Below are positions 32,872 through 43,171 of a stretch of DNA of 64,000 bases, one piece after another (within the stretch, counting starts at the first letter, position 1; each line of letters begins with the position of its first letter). The stretch lies in the NCBI GenBank assembly GCA_917880885.1, contig OU862907.1, forward strand, positions 68,381,072-68,445,071. The letters are read 5' to 3'. The notes under the pieces were generated by a model. That model ran no database searches. It was not told the DNA's origin and was given only the letters and a program-made list of their open reading frames with translations. Made by a program: the position numbers and the translations under genes. Source of the stretch: Limnephilus marmoratus (lineage: Eukaryota > Arthropoda > Insecta > Trichoptera > Limnephilidae).

Positions 32872-33145
32872 GTTGGGATTTTTTTCAAAAATTAAGAGGG
32901 CATTACCAGAGAAAACCAGAAATATGTCATTGGGATTGGGATTTTTTACAAATATTAAGAGGGCATTACCAGAGAAAACCAGAAATATGTCATTGGGATT
33001 GGGATTTTTTACAAATATTAAGAGGGCATTACCAGAGAAAACCAGAAATATGTCATTGGGATTGGGATTTTTTACAAATATTAAGAGGGCATTACCAGAG
33101 AAAACCAGAAATATGTCATTGGGATTGGGATTTTTTACAAATATA
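32872..33145 (+). repeat. 63-bp tandem repeat in an open frame
   Basis: Four full units plus flanks, 63 bp each, nearly identical. Each reads through as 21 residues with IKRALPEKTRNMSLGLGFF, because 63 is a multiple of three. The frame begins at the first unit and ends soon after the last, with no signal peptide or other domain, so I treat it as a minisatellite and not a gene. Confidence 0.9.
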
Positions 33146-33502
33146 ACTTTTTGATTTTGTTATTTGAAACTTAAGAACCTTTTCATGTTGGGAAAGCTTT
33201 TGCTCCTGAAAATGTTTCAGAAAAAAATCTTTAAAAAAATCGAAAAAATTTTCGGAAAGCATATATTCGTAGGTCGTGATTTGTTTAAAAGATTTTATGA
33301 TAGAAATTATTTGTTTTGATTGGTGTATTAGACAACGTTTTGTTTTGTCCTTATTTCATAAATGTATATTTTTTAGTTTTGGTAAAACTGAAACTTAATT
33401 TGAGCCACTTTAATCTTTGTTATTTATTGCTGTTAAATATTGTTGGAATGTCTTAGTAATTGAAAAATAAATTATTAGGTAATGTTATTATTTTTTCTTT
33501 AG

Positions 33503-33553
33503 GTGCAGCTCCGCAGAAGTATCCGGCCTTCTAATCTCCTGTCAACTGTAAAG
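33503..33553 (+). repeat. Decayed PLE-like module
   Basis: CAGCTCCGCAGAAGTATCCGG is related to 17467-17528 and 22306-22368, and the TTTCTTTAG before and GTAAAT after are also shared. The self-pairing stem seen at 17467 is lost here. A dispersed repeat like 22690-22890 follows. Confidence 0.5.
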
Positions 33554-34429
33554 GTAAATACTTTAATTTAATTTATTATTTATTGGTACCCTTTTGGACT
33601 TTCACAAATTAATTTATAAATGGATTACAAATACAATATTTGATTGAGTCATCAATATAATATTGAATGTGTAAGCCTCTCTTGAAAGTTTCTAGTTTTA
33701 TTTACAAACAAATATATTTTTCAATATTAATATTGCGTAGGTATGGGGCGCAAACAATTTATTTTTCTTAATTTTTACCAATTTTCATATTTGATGAAAA
33801 TCGTAAGAGTAATGGGAACCCACTAAGGCGCAGTCTGTGTGTTAGTAATACGTTTCATTATCGTACCTAGAAAGAAACAAACAGTAGTCATATAAAGAAA
33901 AACAATTAAAATTTGTCTAAACTAAAGTATGTACAAAAAATGAATACAATAGTGTAGTTATAAGTGTAGACTGTAATAAAGTTTATGAGAAACAAAGTGA
34001 TATTCGAGTAATTAAATTAAATAAATGTATCTAGTCTGTATTGTTTAGCCATAATTTTAACTCTTTTAAGTAGTGAGGTAATTTGGTTGTCATTTGAAAT
34101 TTTTTCGGTAAAAGATTGAAAGTACGAGGTACAATGAGACTCCTGTGAGTTTGGTATTCGTTTGGGAGGTATAAACCATATTACCTAATATTTCTAAAGA
34201 TTCTGTTTTAATTTTCTTAGAATTTCTTTTATTTTTTAAAGATATATTTCATAGTTTGCCGTATAAATATTTAATATATACGGAATAGTTTAGATTCTTT
34301 GTATAATGCATCCGTAGAAAATGCAATATTTTTATTATGCATAACTTTGACAATATAATTTAGAGTTATTTGTGAAGGTAATCATATTTGATAATTTTTT
34401 TTACGAGTAGATTGTGATTTACAGTATTA

Positions 34430-34760
34430 ATTCTTCTTAATATTTTAATGCATCGATTTTTTTTCATTTAAATAATTTCGCTATCGCCATTTGTGAGAGA
34501 GCAGATTTGAATTCCTTTCTTTTTGAATTTGAAGTATCACCGAAATATCTTTGATTACGATATTAATAATATCGTTTACAAAATGTGAAAATAAAATTGG
34601 ACCTTTATGAGAACCTTGTGGAACACTTATAGTAGCTGTAAATTGGTTGGAAAGGAACGAATTATTTTTTGCTAGCAGAACTCTACTAGGTAGATAGGTA
34701 GTTTGCAAAACATTCCAATAGTTTTCCATCGATATCGAGCTTCAGTCCTGCTTTTGTCAA
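34430..34760 (-). pseudogene. Non-LTR RT relic, minus strand
   Basis: The frame at 34481-34729 reads MENYWNVLQTTYLPSRVLLA, SVPQGSHKGPILFSHFVNDI. This is the RT segment around motif B, the same family as 17555-17935 and 24240-24700. The catalytic ADD box is not kept. Confidence 0.82.
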
Positions 34761-34764
34761 TAGG

Positions 34765-35165
34765 CCGGTTAGGCCGACGCGATGCCTAAGGGTAGCGGCA
34801 AGCCCACAGGTAAGTGATTGTGATAGGCGGTAACTTCTAGGAAGGAGGAAGTGGCATATGCTTATGAAAAGAAAAATCCGCCACTGCCGAGCTTATATAG
34901 TAACAAGAAGAATTTGATGGCATACTTAGTTAAATGCATTTTTTTCATTAGCTCCACACAGGAGGCCCGGATACGATACGATACGATTGTACCACCCCAG
35001 CCAGGAGCACTCCTGTTCCCGTTAGACCAGTACACCAGGGGGCACTGATTTGTTAGGACTAGGAACACGTACTCTGAGGATAGGAAGGAGGCTGGAGTTT
35101 AATTGAATAATGGAATTTAGGATGGGCAGGAACAAAGGAATTGATTGAGCGTTAATTTTTTTTTT
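34765..35165. other. Unrecognised stretch
   Basis: No gene is supported. It includes a short CACACAGGAGGCCC word related to the end of family D copies (CAGGGCCTCCTGTGTGG at 2018-2034, opposite strand). Confidence 0.4.
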
Positions 35166-35167
35166 CT

Positions 35168-37930
35168 TTCTTCATGCTTTCCCTTTTCTTGACTCTTTTC
35201 GACTCTTCTGGGATACTCCTGTCTGTTCTCGACTCTTGTCTCTTGTTATCTTTTACTCTTCTTGCTTCTTCTTGGATCTTCTTATCACTTCTCGGCTCTT
35301 TTTACCTCTTCGTGGATTTTCTTATCTCTTCTTGCTTCTTCTTGTGTTTTCTAGAATCTTATCATCTCTTCCTGGATCTTGTTGTCTATTTCTGTCAGTT
35401 CCTGCTCCCACTTCGATCTTCTCGTCTCTTCTTGACTTTTTGTCTCTTGTCTCTTGGTCTCTTGTCCTTGGCTCTTCTTGCTACCACTTGACTCTTCTTC
35501 TCTCTCCTTGCCTCTTATTGGATCTTCTCGTTTCTTCTCGTTTCTCCTCGGCTTTTCTTGGTTCTTCTTGCCTCTTTGTGGCTTTTCATATCGCTTCTTG
35601 TTCTTTTTCGCTTCTTATTTCTTCTTGTATCTTCTGGGATCTTTTGATCTCTTTCTGGATCTAATCTATTTCTGGCAGTTTTGGCTCTTCTTGTGCCATT
35701 TTGATATTTTTGTCCCTTCTTGAATCTTCTTGTCTCCTGTATATTCTTTCATTCCTCTTGGATCTCCCCGTCTTTTCTAGGCTCTTTTCTCTCCTTGCCT
35801 CTTCTTGGATCTTCTCCCATCTTCATGGCTCCTCTTGTCTGGTCTTGGCTCTTCTTGAATCTTTCCGTCTCTCTTCAGCTCTTCTTGGCTCTTCTTGCTG
35901 CTCTTGATGTCTATTTCCATAAGTTCTGACTTTTCTTGCTCCCACTTCGATCTTCTCGTCCCTTATTGACTTATCTTGTCTCTTGTCTTTCATTGGCTCT
36001 TCTTGCTACCACTTGAATCTTCTTCTCTCTCCTCGCCTCTTCTTGGATCTTCTCGTTTCTTCTCGGCTCTTCTTGGTTCTTCTTTCCTCTCCATAGTTTT
36101 TTATATCGCTTCTTGTCCTTTCTCGCTTCTTCTTAGTTCTTCTTATTTCTTCTTGCTTCTTCTTGTCTCTTCTACGATCTTCTCATTTATTTCTGGATCT
36201 TGTCTATTTCTGGCAGTTTTGGCTCTTTTTGTCCCCACTTCGATAATTTTGTCCCTTCTTTTTTTCTCTTGGATCTCCTCGTCTCTTCTCGGCTCTTGTC
36301 TCTCCTTGCCTCTTCTTGGATCTTCTCGCATCTTCATGGCTCTTCTTGTCTCTTTTTGAAATTTCCCCTCTCTTCTCAGCTCTTTTTGGCTCTTCTTGCT
36401 GCTTCGTTTCTCTTATTATACCGTCTTTTCTATTATTGTCTTTTCTTGGCGCTTCTTTCTTTTCCTTGGGTGTTCATGCCTCATGTCTTTTCTTGGATTT
36501 TCTTGCTTCTTCTTGGATTTTCTCGCCTCTTCTTGTCTCTTCGTGGATTTTTTTTCTCCTTTTTGTCTCTTCTTGCCTCTTCTTGGCTCTTCCTATCTCT
36601 TTTTACCTCTTTTTGAATCTACTCGTCTCTTCTCAGGTCTTTTTGCTACTTCATTTCTCTTACTGTCTCTTCTTGACTATAATTGTCTTTTCTTGGCTCT
36701 CTTCCTGCCTCTTTTTGTGTCCTTTTGTCAATTCTTGTCTCTATTACTTCTTGTGTTTCTTCGCTCTTTTGCTTTTTCTTGGATTTTTTGATCTCTTCTT
36801 GGATATTCTCGTGTTTCTCTTCTCATTTTTTTGGCTCCTCTCGGCTTTTCTTGCATCTATTTGTCTCTTCTAGGTTTTTATCGCCTCTTCTTGGCTCTTC
36901 CTGCTTCTTCTTGGATGTTCTCGTTTCTTCTTGGCTCTTCTTGCCTCTTCGTGGATTTTCTTGTCTTTTCTTGCTTCTTTCTGTGTGTTCAAGGATCTTA
37001 TCATCTCTTCCTGGATCTTTATGTCTATTTCTGTCAGTTCTGGCGTTTTTTGCTCCCACTTCGATCTTCTCGTCCCTTCTTGACTTATTTTGTCTCTTGT
37101 CTCTCATTGGCTCTTCTTGCTACCACTTGAATCTTCTTCTCTCTCCTCGCTTCTTCTTAGATCTTCTCGTTTCTTCTCGGCTCTTCTTGGTTCTTCTTGC
37201 CTCTTCGTGGTTTTTCATATCGTTTCTTGTCCTTTCTCGCTTCTTCTTGTTTCTTCTTCTCTCGTTTCTTCTTCTTGTCTCTTCCAGGAACTTCTAATTT
37301 CTTTCTGGATCTTGTCTATTTCTGGCAATTTTGACTGTTCTTGTCACCACTTTGATCTTTTGTCCCTTTTTTACTCTTCTGATCTCTTATCTCTTCTTTA
37401 TTTCTCTTGGATCTTCTCTTCTCTTCTTGGCTGTTGTCTCTCCTTGCCTGTCTTCTCACATCTTCATGGCTCTTTTTGTCTTCTCTTGGCTCCTCTTGAA
37501 TCTTCCCGCCTTTCTCAACTCTTGTTGGCTCTTCTTGCTGCTTCATGTCTCTTATTATCTCTTATTTTCTATTATTGTTTCTTCTTGGCGCTTCTCTCTT
37601 CTTCTTTGGTATCCTTGTCTCTTGTCTCTTTGGCTCTTCTTTCATCTTCTTGGCTCTTCTTGTCCTTTCTCGTTTCTTCTTGTTTCTTCTTGATTCTGCT
37701 TGTCTCTTCTGGGATCTTCTCATTTCTTTCTGGATCTTGTCTGTTTCTGGCAGTTTTTGCACATTGTTCCCATTTTGATATTTTTGTCCCTTCTTGACTC
37801 TTCTTTTCTCTTGTCTTTTATTTCTTTCTCTTGGGTCTCCTCGTCTCTTCTTGGCTCTTGTCTCTCCTTGCCTCTTTTTGGATCTTCTCGCATGTTCATG
37901 GCCCTTCTTGTCTCGTCTTGGCTCTTTGGT
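35168..37930 (+). repeat. 2.76-kb polypyrimidine tract with higher-order repeats
   Basis: The plus strand is almost entirely CTCTTCTTGG-like words with a period near 15 bp, giving long frames of Leu/Ser/Phe on one strand and Lys/Arg/Glu on the other. These frames are composition artefacts. A higher order is visible. CTACCACTTGA recurs at 35481, 36006 and 37120, and CTTCATGGCT at 35821, 36332 and 37462 with a changed copy near 37892, giving units of roughly 430-565 bp. Such a purine/pyrimidine mirror tract can form triplex DNA. Confidence 0.9.
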
Positions 37931-38300
37931 TGTTAAATATCTAATAGTCGTTTAAGGAGTTTGTTTCTATTTGGTATTGTAGACTTGATTGAATTGATGT
38001 AGAGAGAGTAAGTTTGTCATATCTATTATTTCACTTGTTTAAGTTGTTTGCAAGAGTTCTTATTCATCCAATAAATGCTAGGAGTTTTATAGTGCCACAG
38101 GCTTATTTACCGCTTTTAGGAACAACTCATATAGGTCTTATAGAAATTTTTGTCTCCTTTACTATATTATTAAATACTAGCAGATAAAAACCCGCTTGTC
38201 GATTGGCTTCGCACAATTGAGTACAGTTCCCTAACAGTAGAGTTTTGCCGCTTTGTATGTACAACAGCAATTATTGGAATATGTGCAAAAATGAACTAAG
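37931..38300 (-). repeat. Family E fragment plus shared repeat
   Basis: 37931-38160 matches 25240-25480, and 38175-38295 matches the repeat at 32070 and 25503. It begins exactly where the pyrimidine tract ends, so the tract probably expanded inside or beside this element. Confidence 0.6.
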
Positions 38301-38339
38301 AATTTGGTGCGGCAACCGCGGATGTTTTGTCCGTATCCA

Positions 38340-38467
38340 GCCTCAATAGAACCGTGGATTGAACACATTAGTTCCTGGGTTCGAGTCCTAGATATGACCG
38401 TAACTTTTTATGAGTTTTCTTTTTAAGATTTTCGAATGAGTTCCGCTAATACTGTCTTAATTTAATT
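38340..38467 (+). repeat. Decayed tRNA-like SINE and half of the hairpin repeat
   Basis: CCTGGGTTCGAGTCCTAG is a B box. The preceding A box is weak. 38434-38467 (TTTTCGAATGAGTTCCGC onward) is the single-copy relative of the right arm of the hairpin at 20486-20664. Confidence 0.6.
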
Positions 38468-39226
38468 AAAATATTATCATTTGAGGTTTTAGTCATGAAG
38501 TTAAAAATACAAATTATTTTGTGTTTGAAAACTTTTTATAAATAGACGCTTTTTTACGTTACAAAATAAGTCATTAATTGAGAGATTGTTAATCTCATTA
38601 AATTAATTTATTTTTATAAAATAATTTCAAAATATTCTGTCATTAGATAATTTTTTATTAGAAATTAAATTATCAGTTAAAAAAATGCTTTCCTTAAATA
38701 TGACAGTGTTTTAATAAATATAAAAGAATTCGGGGGTATATATCGTATTATCTTTCTAACGTTATTGTTCTGAAATTACATCATTTGAGAATGTAACAGA
38801 CGTATCAAGTCTTTACAAGACTGTAAAATAAGGGGCATCGGTCTTGTGCACGCCTTCCACTTGCTCACGCTGATGATGGTTGTAGTAGCTGGCTGGCCTC
38901 CCTACATCCAGTGGTATGGCCCTGGATGCGCCTCGTTTCTGCCTGAGCGGTGCCTTGCAGTGCCCAGGGTCAGGGCCGACTGCGGCGGTAGGCACCGGGT
39001 TCTCGTTCAGGCAGAACTTCGGCAGGAGGCAGCAGCTGGCAGCAGGTCGCAGACTTCCAGAGGTAGGAAGAAAGGACCACTTGTAACAGTAAATAAAACA
39101 CTTGTTGACTGTTGAGGAAGAACTGATTTATTTTCAAAATTGGCCGGGTTTATATACCCGATTTCCGTGACAAAACCGGTCACGTGGTACACTTTTAGGG
39201 TGGGAGGTTCTACCTAGCCCTTTGTG

Positions 39227-39235
39227 TATAAAAGG
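39227..39235 (+). promoter_or_regulatory. TATA box of the solo LTR
   Basis: TATAAAAGG in a GC-rich setting (GGGGGCTCGCTG follows). A transcript would start near 39255 and begin the hairpin-rich region. Function is inferred. Confidence 0.6.
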
Positions 39236-39488
39236 GGGGGCTCGCTGTGGGCCTCCCATTTTGACAATTGTTTGCTCGAAAGCGGTCGCTTAAATTTAGT
39301 TTTTACAAATAATTATACAGCTTACAGTTTAACAATTACAATAGATTACTTAATGCTAGGGGTGTTCTACGGATATTGTTTATCCGTAGAATTTTTGTTT
39401 GAGTTAGTTTGAGTGTTTTGACATTTTGTCGGTAGGTATTTATATTTTACAGGAGAATTTAGATAGTTACAAGGAAGTTAATATTTTT

Positions 39489-39552
39489 CCCAGGTCCCCC
39501 GTAAGCTTGGCTATCGAAACCTGTTAGTTTCGTCGCTTTACGAGGTCCTGGG
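39489..39552 (+). other. Hairpin 1 of solo LTR
   Basis: Outer pairing CCCAGG with CCTGGG, middle CGTAAGC with GCTTTACG, inner CGAAAC with GTTTCG. It shares the inner GAAACNTNTTAGTTTC layout with hairpin 2. Confidence 0.75.
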
Positions 39553-39664
39553 ATTTTTAAAATGGAGAAAAAAGGTTTTGATACAAATGGCTCGAAAATC
39601 TGCGCAAATGCTGATAGCGCTGGCAGTTTAAGAGTTACAATGCTTGTTTATGGTTCTATGGATG

Positions 39665-39713
39665 CCCCGTAGGACTCTGCACTGAAACGTCTTAGTTTCA
39701 GCGTCCTACGGGG
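39665..39713 (+). other. Hairpin 2 of solo LTR
   Basis: CCCCGTAGGAC pairs perfectly with GTCCTACGGGG, and inside CTGAAAC pairs with GTTTCAG around GTCTTA. It is related to hairpin 1 but the outer stem differs on both sides, so pairing is kept. Confidence 0.82.
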
Positions 39714-39854
39714 TGTTTAAATGAAGTTATATCAAAATATAGTGTATTTTGACCACTATAAAGGCCCTTACGGTGGGCACCAAAACTGGTTTTTTTGGCT
39801 TTGTAGCCGGAAAAATAGCCTTGAAGGCGAAGTTACAATGATTCTAATATGTCT

Positions 39855-39898
39855 CCCGGTGGCAACCTGGTAAATAAGTTTTACTTGTTGCACCGGGG
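39855..39898 (+). other. Hairpin 3 of solo LTR
   Basis: CCCGGTGGCAAC pairs with GTTGCACCGGG with one bulge, and TAAATAAG with a TTTACTT-like strand inside. Preceded by ATGTCT and followed by GGCATT, as in hairpin 4. Confidence 0.78.
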
Positions 39899-40024
39899 CA
39901 TTTGTTGTGTAAAGAAAATAACATTTTAGCAATGGTAAAAATGTGTGTGGTAAAGAGTAGTTGCTGGCGGCACGGTATTTATGAACCGTGGTCAGAACGA
40001 AAACACGGCCCTGAAAAGGGCCTT

Positions 40025-40030
40025 AATAAA
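40025..40030 (+). terminator. Polyadenylation signal of the solo LTR
   Basis: AATAAA right after a GGCCCTGAAAAGGGCC hairpin (40009-40022). GGCACGG (39970) and CCGTGCC (40068) could pair around it. Confidence 0.5.
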
Positions 40031-40186
40031 AATAAAGACTAGCCCGCTTGGCGGAGCCGGTCTTCCTGCCGTGCCATAACAGCAGAACGGCAAGGGAGGG
40101 AAGGCAAAATGGCCCTTCTCAGGGCTTATAACATATAACATAAATGATCATCAATAATTAACGAAATATAGGAGTCTAGAATGTCT

Positions 40187-40229
40187 CCCGGTGCAAACTT
40201 GGCACACAAGCTTTATTGGTTGCACCGGG
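40187..40229 (+). other. Hairpin 4 of solo LTR
   Basis: CCCGGTGCAA pairs with TTGCACCGGG. It is a second version of hairpin 3 with the same flanks (ATGTCT, GGCATT) but a different loop. Confidence 0.78.
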
Positions 40230-40440
40230 GCATTGTACATAAGCAAGACAGATATATTAAATTATAAATAGACAATGAGGGAGAGCAACACGTCCGTTAC
40301 AGAGAAGAAGATTACTCTTATAATCTCTACGAAAATATGAAGAAGAATAAGACACAGAAAAATGGAAAAATATTGGTTGAAGATAATATTGTTAGTTATG
40401 AAATGTGAGATTAACCAAAATGACGTTTAGATATATAAGA

Positions 40441-40617
40441 GGTCTCAGTAACTGAATTGGTTAGGTGTTTGTCCCAGTAAGACGGGAGGTTCTGGGTTCG
40501 AGTCCCGGTTCCATCTTTTATTTTTTGACGTTTAAATAAGATATCTTTGTAGCCGAATCGGTTAGCCGTTTGTCCCGGTAAGACGAGAGGTTCTGGGTTC
40601 GAGCCCCAGTTAATGAT
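40441..40617 (+). repeat. Two tandem tRNA-like units
   Basis: The units start about 100 bp apart (GGTCTCAGTAACTGAATTGG; TTGTAGCCGAATCGG), each with a good B box (GGGTTCGAGTCCC; GGGTTCGAGCCCC). The first is followed by CATCTTTTATTTTTT, a Pol III-type T-run. The linker contains GACGTTTAAATAAGA. Confidence 0.8.
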
Positions 40618-40729
40618 AGAACTGCAGTAGTTATATACAGTAGAATTTGGTTATAACGACCACGGCAAAGCGAGGTCACGGCTATATGACCAATCACTAA
40701 ATGATTTTTTTTAGTTGAGACTTATTTTC

Positions 40730-41085
40730 ATACTAGCTGACCTTACCACGCGTTGATATGGCTAACGAAATACAACACCATTTACTGGATGGCTACCTTA
40801 CCTTTATAACCAAGTGTTTTTTTCGATAAGTTAACTCACACCGCGATCTGATAATTTGCATAAAAATCAAATCCACACCGCCCGCTTGCCAGCCCGCTCG
40901 TCCACGCATACAGACATATATATTTCAACAAATTCACACAAAACCTTGACAAATTATATACCTTAACCTTCCTCATGAATTACTTTATCTATTGGTGAAA
41001 ACTGCATAAAAATCCGTTCAGAGTTTATTGCGAACAGACAGACAGACGTGGCGGAGGACTTTAATTTATAATATGTAGAGATAAT
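40730..41085 (+). repeat. Dispersed repeat (family A1)
   Basis: Same order of words as 3300-3630: CACGCGTTGATATGGCTAACG, ACACCGCCCG, ACTTTATCTATTGGTG, AAAATCCGTTCAG, ACAGACAGACAGAC and a TAATATGTAGAGAT end. This end is usual for these insect repeats. Confidence 0.65.
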
Positions 41086-41114
41086 TGTTTGTGTTATAAC
41101 GAGGAGTTGGCTGT

Positions 41115-41195
41115 TGGAGTTGACGGCCGACACGGTCGAGGGGAAAGGTTCTCGACTCCTAATCCGAAGATCACAGGTTCGAATCCTGCATGCGC
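41115..41195 (+). repeat. tRNA-like sequence
   Basis: GACGGCCGACACGGTCGAGG with TTCTCGACTCCTAATCCGAAG and ACAGGTTCGAATCCTGC. The T arm pairs well and an anticodon-like arm can be drawn. The acceptor strands do not pair, so a tRNA gene is unlikely. Related minus-strand fragments occur at 49555 and 49797. Confidence 0.55.
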
Positions 41196-41254
41196 AAATA
41201 CTTTTTTTCGATTGGTTTGTCGTATTTCACAATTAAATAAAATTCCAAAAAAAA

Positions 41255-41700
41255 TATTAGAAATAAGGATGTTTCCAATAAATTATGAAAAAAAAACTGG
41301 ATACACACTTTTGAATGTAACGCGTGTGACGCACAGTAGGTATGTAGGTATGTATGACTACTAGATATTTTAAAACTAGAATTAGGGAACATGGACTTTG
41401 TCTACGAAATAATAACTATTCCGAGTTTGTTAACCATTTAATAGTGCGCTTTAGAATCCTTCGATATAAATAAAAAAAAATTATATAAAAAAAATAATTT
41501 AGTTAATAAAATAATAGCACCTTGTAAATAACCGTTATTTACGATGTTCCCATGTAAAATCACCCCTCCCACTACCCCCAATAATTAAATCTAATATTTT
41601 TTTACTTGTTGGTATAGAATTTTTAAGTTGTTTTAAGTTTGCTGGTGAATGACACAATTGTGTCAAAACCGGTAGCACATAAAGAAAGAATATAGTCACA
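41255..41700 (+). pseudogene. PLE relic (second subfamily), plus strand
   Basis: Out-of-frame pieces of the GIY-YIG domain (LECNACDAQ, then a LELGNMDFVYEIIT-like part) match the better copy on the minus strand at 42373-42621. The end near 41645 has the ribozyme order CUGGUGA, a long GACACAAUUGUGUC stem, AAAA, ACCGGU, with UGC/GCA as stem I. Two core bases differ from the hammerhead consensus. It is in inverted orientation to the next PLE copy. Confidence 0.7.
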
Positions 41701-41745
41701 AATAGATATTAAAAATTTAAATTCTCAATTGTGTTTAAATAAGAG

Positions 41746-42020
41746 GTCTCGGTAGCCGAATTGGTCAGGCGGTTGTCCCAGTAACACGAGAGAATCTGGG
41801 TTCGAGCCCCAGTTGCAATCTTTTTATTTTTTTACGTTTAAATAAGAGGTCTCTGTAGCCGAATTGGTAAGCCGTATGTCCCAATAATTCGAGAGAATCT
41901 GGGATCAAGCCCCAGTTGCAATCTTTTTATTTTTTTACGTTTAAATAAGAGGTCTCTGTAGCCGAATTGGTAAAGTTACAGTAAGACGAGAGGTTCCGGG
42001 TTCGAGTCCCAGTTGCAATA
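41746..42020 (+). repeat. Three tandem tRNA-like units
   Basis: Units begin at 41746, 41848 and 41951 (spacing 102 and 103 bp). Each has an A box close to TAGCCGAATTGG and a B box like GGGTTCGAGCCCC, and units end in GCAATCTTTTTATTTTTT, with T-runs able to stop Pol III. The linker TACGTTTAAATAAGAGG is the same as at 19928 and 40441. The third unit has lost part of the middle. Confidence 0.85.
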
Positions 42021-42109
42021 TTTATATTTGTTTTGTATTTCTTCAGCATTAACTATATAACAATTTCTAGACATTTTGTTTTGAAGAATTCAAATGAACA
42101 TTCGTCACT

Positions 42110-42905
42110 TTATTTTTTTAAATTTTCTGCAACGGTTTTGACACATCCATGTCATTCACTAGCAAACTTAAAACTGAACATAAAAATTCTATGCGTACAA
42201 AACTATTAGATTTAATTGTGTGGGATTAATGGGAGGGTTGGTTTTGGAAGAGGGGAAGAAAGGTGTCGACATTACATGGAAACATTGTTAATAAGGGTGA
42301 TTGGCATGGTGCTATTATTTTAATAACTAAATTAATTATAATTTTTTTTTTGTTTATTTCCATAAATTGTTTCTAAAGCGAACAGATTAAAATATTTATT
42401 TTATTGTAATGTTTAAACTTAGGTTTTTCTTTGTTGAAGCTATGACCTGTCTCTATTAAATGGTTAGCAAACTCTAAATAATTATTATTTCGTAAACAAA
42501 GCTCATGTTCCTTGATTATAATTTTAAACTTTCTAGTAGTCATACCTACATACTGTGCGTCACACTCATTACATTCCAAAGTGTTTTTATCGAATTTATT
42601 AAAAATATCCATGTTATTCATTGAAAAAAATATTTAGTAATTTGTGTAGAAAGCTGGAGAAAAATGATTTGGTAAAATGCGGGATATTTTGAAAGATAAG
42701 TCGCCTGTTTAAAGATTTTTTTATATTTATATGTTACTAGGATTGTTGTTATTATTACCACTAGGTATAAATGCACTTTTATGTTAAAATTTTTGCTTGT
42801 TTCTTATTAACGTAGCTGTTAATTATTTCAGGTATATATCCATTATTTAGGGATATTTGTTTTATAGTATTAATTTTATTATTTATAAATATCATTGTTT
42901 AAAGA
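42110..42905 (-). pseudogene. PLE relic (second subfamily), minus strand
   Basis: The minus-strand reading, from right to left, gives NNGYIPEIINSYVNKKQAKIL (RT-nuclease linker), FSPAFYTN, then the open frame 42373-42621 with LECNECDAQYVGMTTRKFKIIIKEH and NNYLEFANHLIETGHSF (GIY-YIG domain with a degenerate first box). A decayed ribozyme-like block (CUAGUGA, AUGACA/UGUCA, AAAACCG) is near 42128-42165. The RT palm is absent. Confidence 0.82.
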
Positions 42906-43171
42906 GACATTGATAGCACGATGTAGAGACAATGTTTAGTGATGTTTTTCTTGTTTGCCTCGAACCAGTTAGTTGTTGTAATGCTTTCATTGTTTTGTGG
43001 AGGAAATTGAGAAGTTTTGAAAGCGAAATCTTTAAAACAATCATTGACTATAGGTTATTAGATATTTATTACATTTTATTAAAAAAAATACCAACTCATA
43101 TTTTTTAAATGTACTGTACATTTGTGAATATATTGACATAAGCAATATTAGAGGCAGGTAGATAGGTGCAT

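Larger units (their letters stand above)
38792..40301 (+). mobile_element. 1.5-kb solo LTR with structured RNA region
   Basis: The ends TGTAACAGACG and CGTCCGTTACA are inverted and begin with TG and end with CA. GAGAA flanks both sides (38787-38791, 40302-40306), a 5-bp target duplication as made by BEL/Pao or Copia integrases. No gag or pol is present, so I call it a solo LTR left by recombination. The first 300 bp are GC-rich. A TATA box is at 39227. The following 1 kb holds at least four long hairpins. An AATAAA at 40025 lies after a GGCCCT/AGGGCC hairpin. A long U3 and long R/U5 would be unusual. The strand is chosen from the TATA and polyadenylation order. Confidence 0.75.

Noticed and set aside
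32870..33154. A 94-residue repeat protein gene
   Set aside because: The frame exists only because four near-identical 63-bp units are a multiple of three. No upstream signals and no domain.
17467..33553. Four tiny exon-like segments of 51-63 nt, each between AG and GT (17467, 21363, 22306, 33503), suggesting a repeated micro-exon
   Set aside because: They share the start of the PLE ribozyme module (CCCTGAGGAAG) and lie in repeats. No coding frame is conserved, and 17467 is 62 nt. Decayed PLE ends explain them more simply.
35168..37930. Long membrane-like (Leu/Ser/Phe) ORFs and Lys/Glu-rich ORFs on both strands
   Set aside because: All frames on both strands are open because the tract is a TC/GA repeat. 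The apparent transmembrane and coiled-coil character comes from composition.
38813..39115. GC-rich opposing ORFs inside the solo LTR
   Set aside because: Both strands are open over the same 270 bp through composition. No domain, and they lie upstream of the TATA box.
19928..42020. Genuine tRNA genes or a tRNA gene cluster
   Set aside because: B boxes and T arms are good, but acceptor stems do not pair and anticodon arms vary or are missing. The same units are dispersed and decayed elsewhere in the window.
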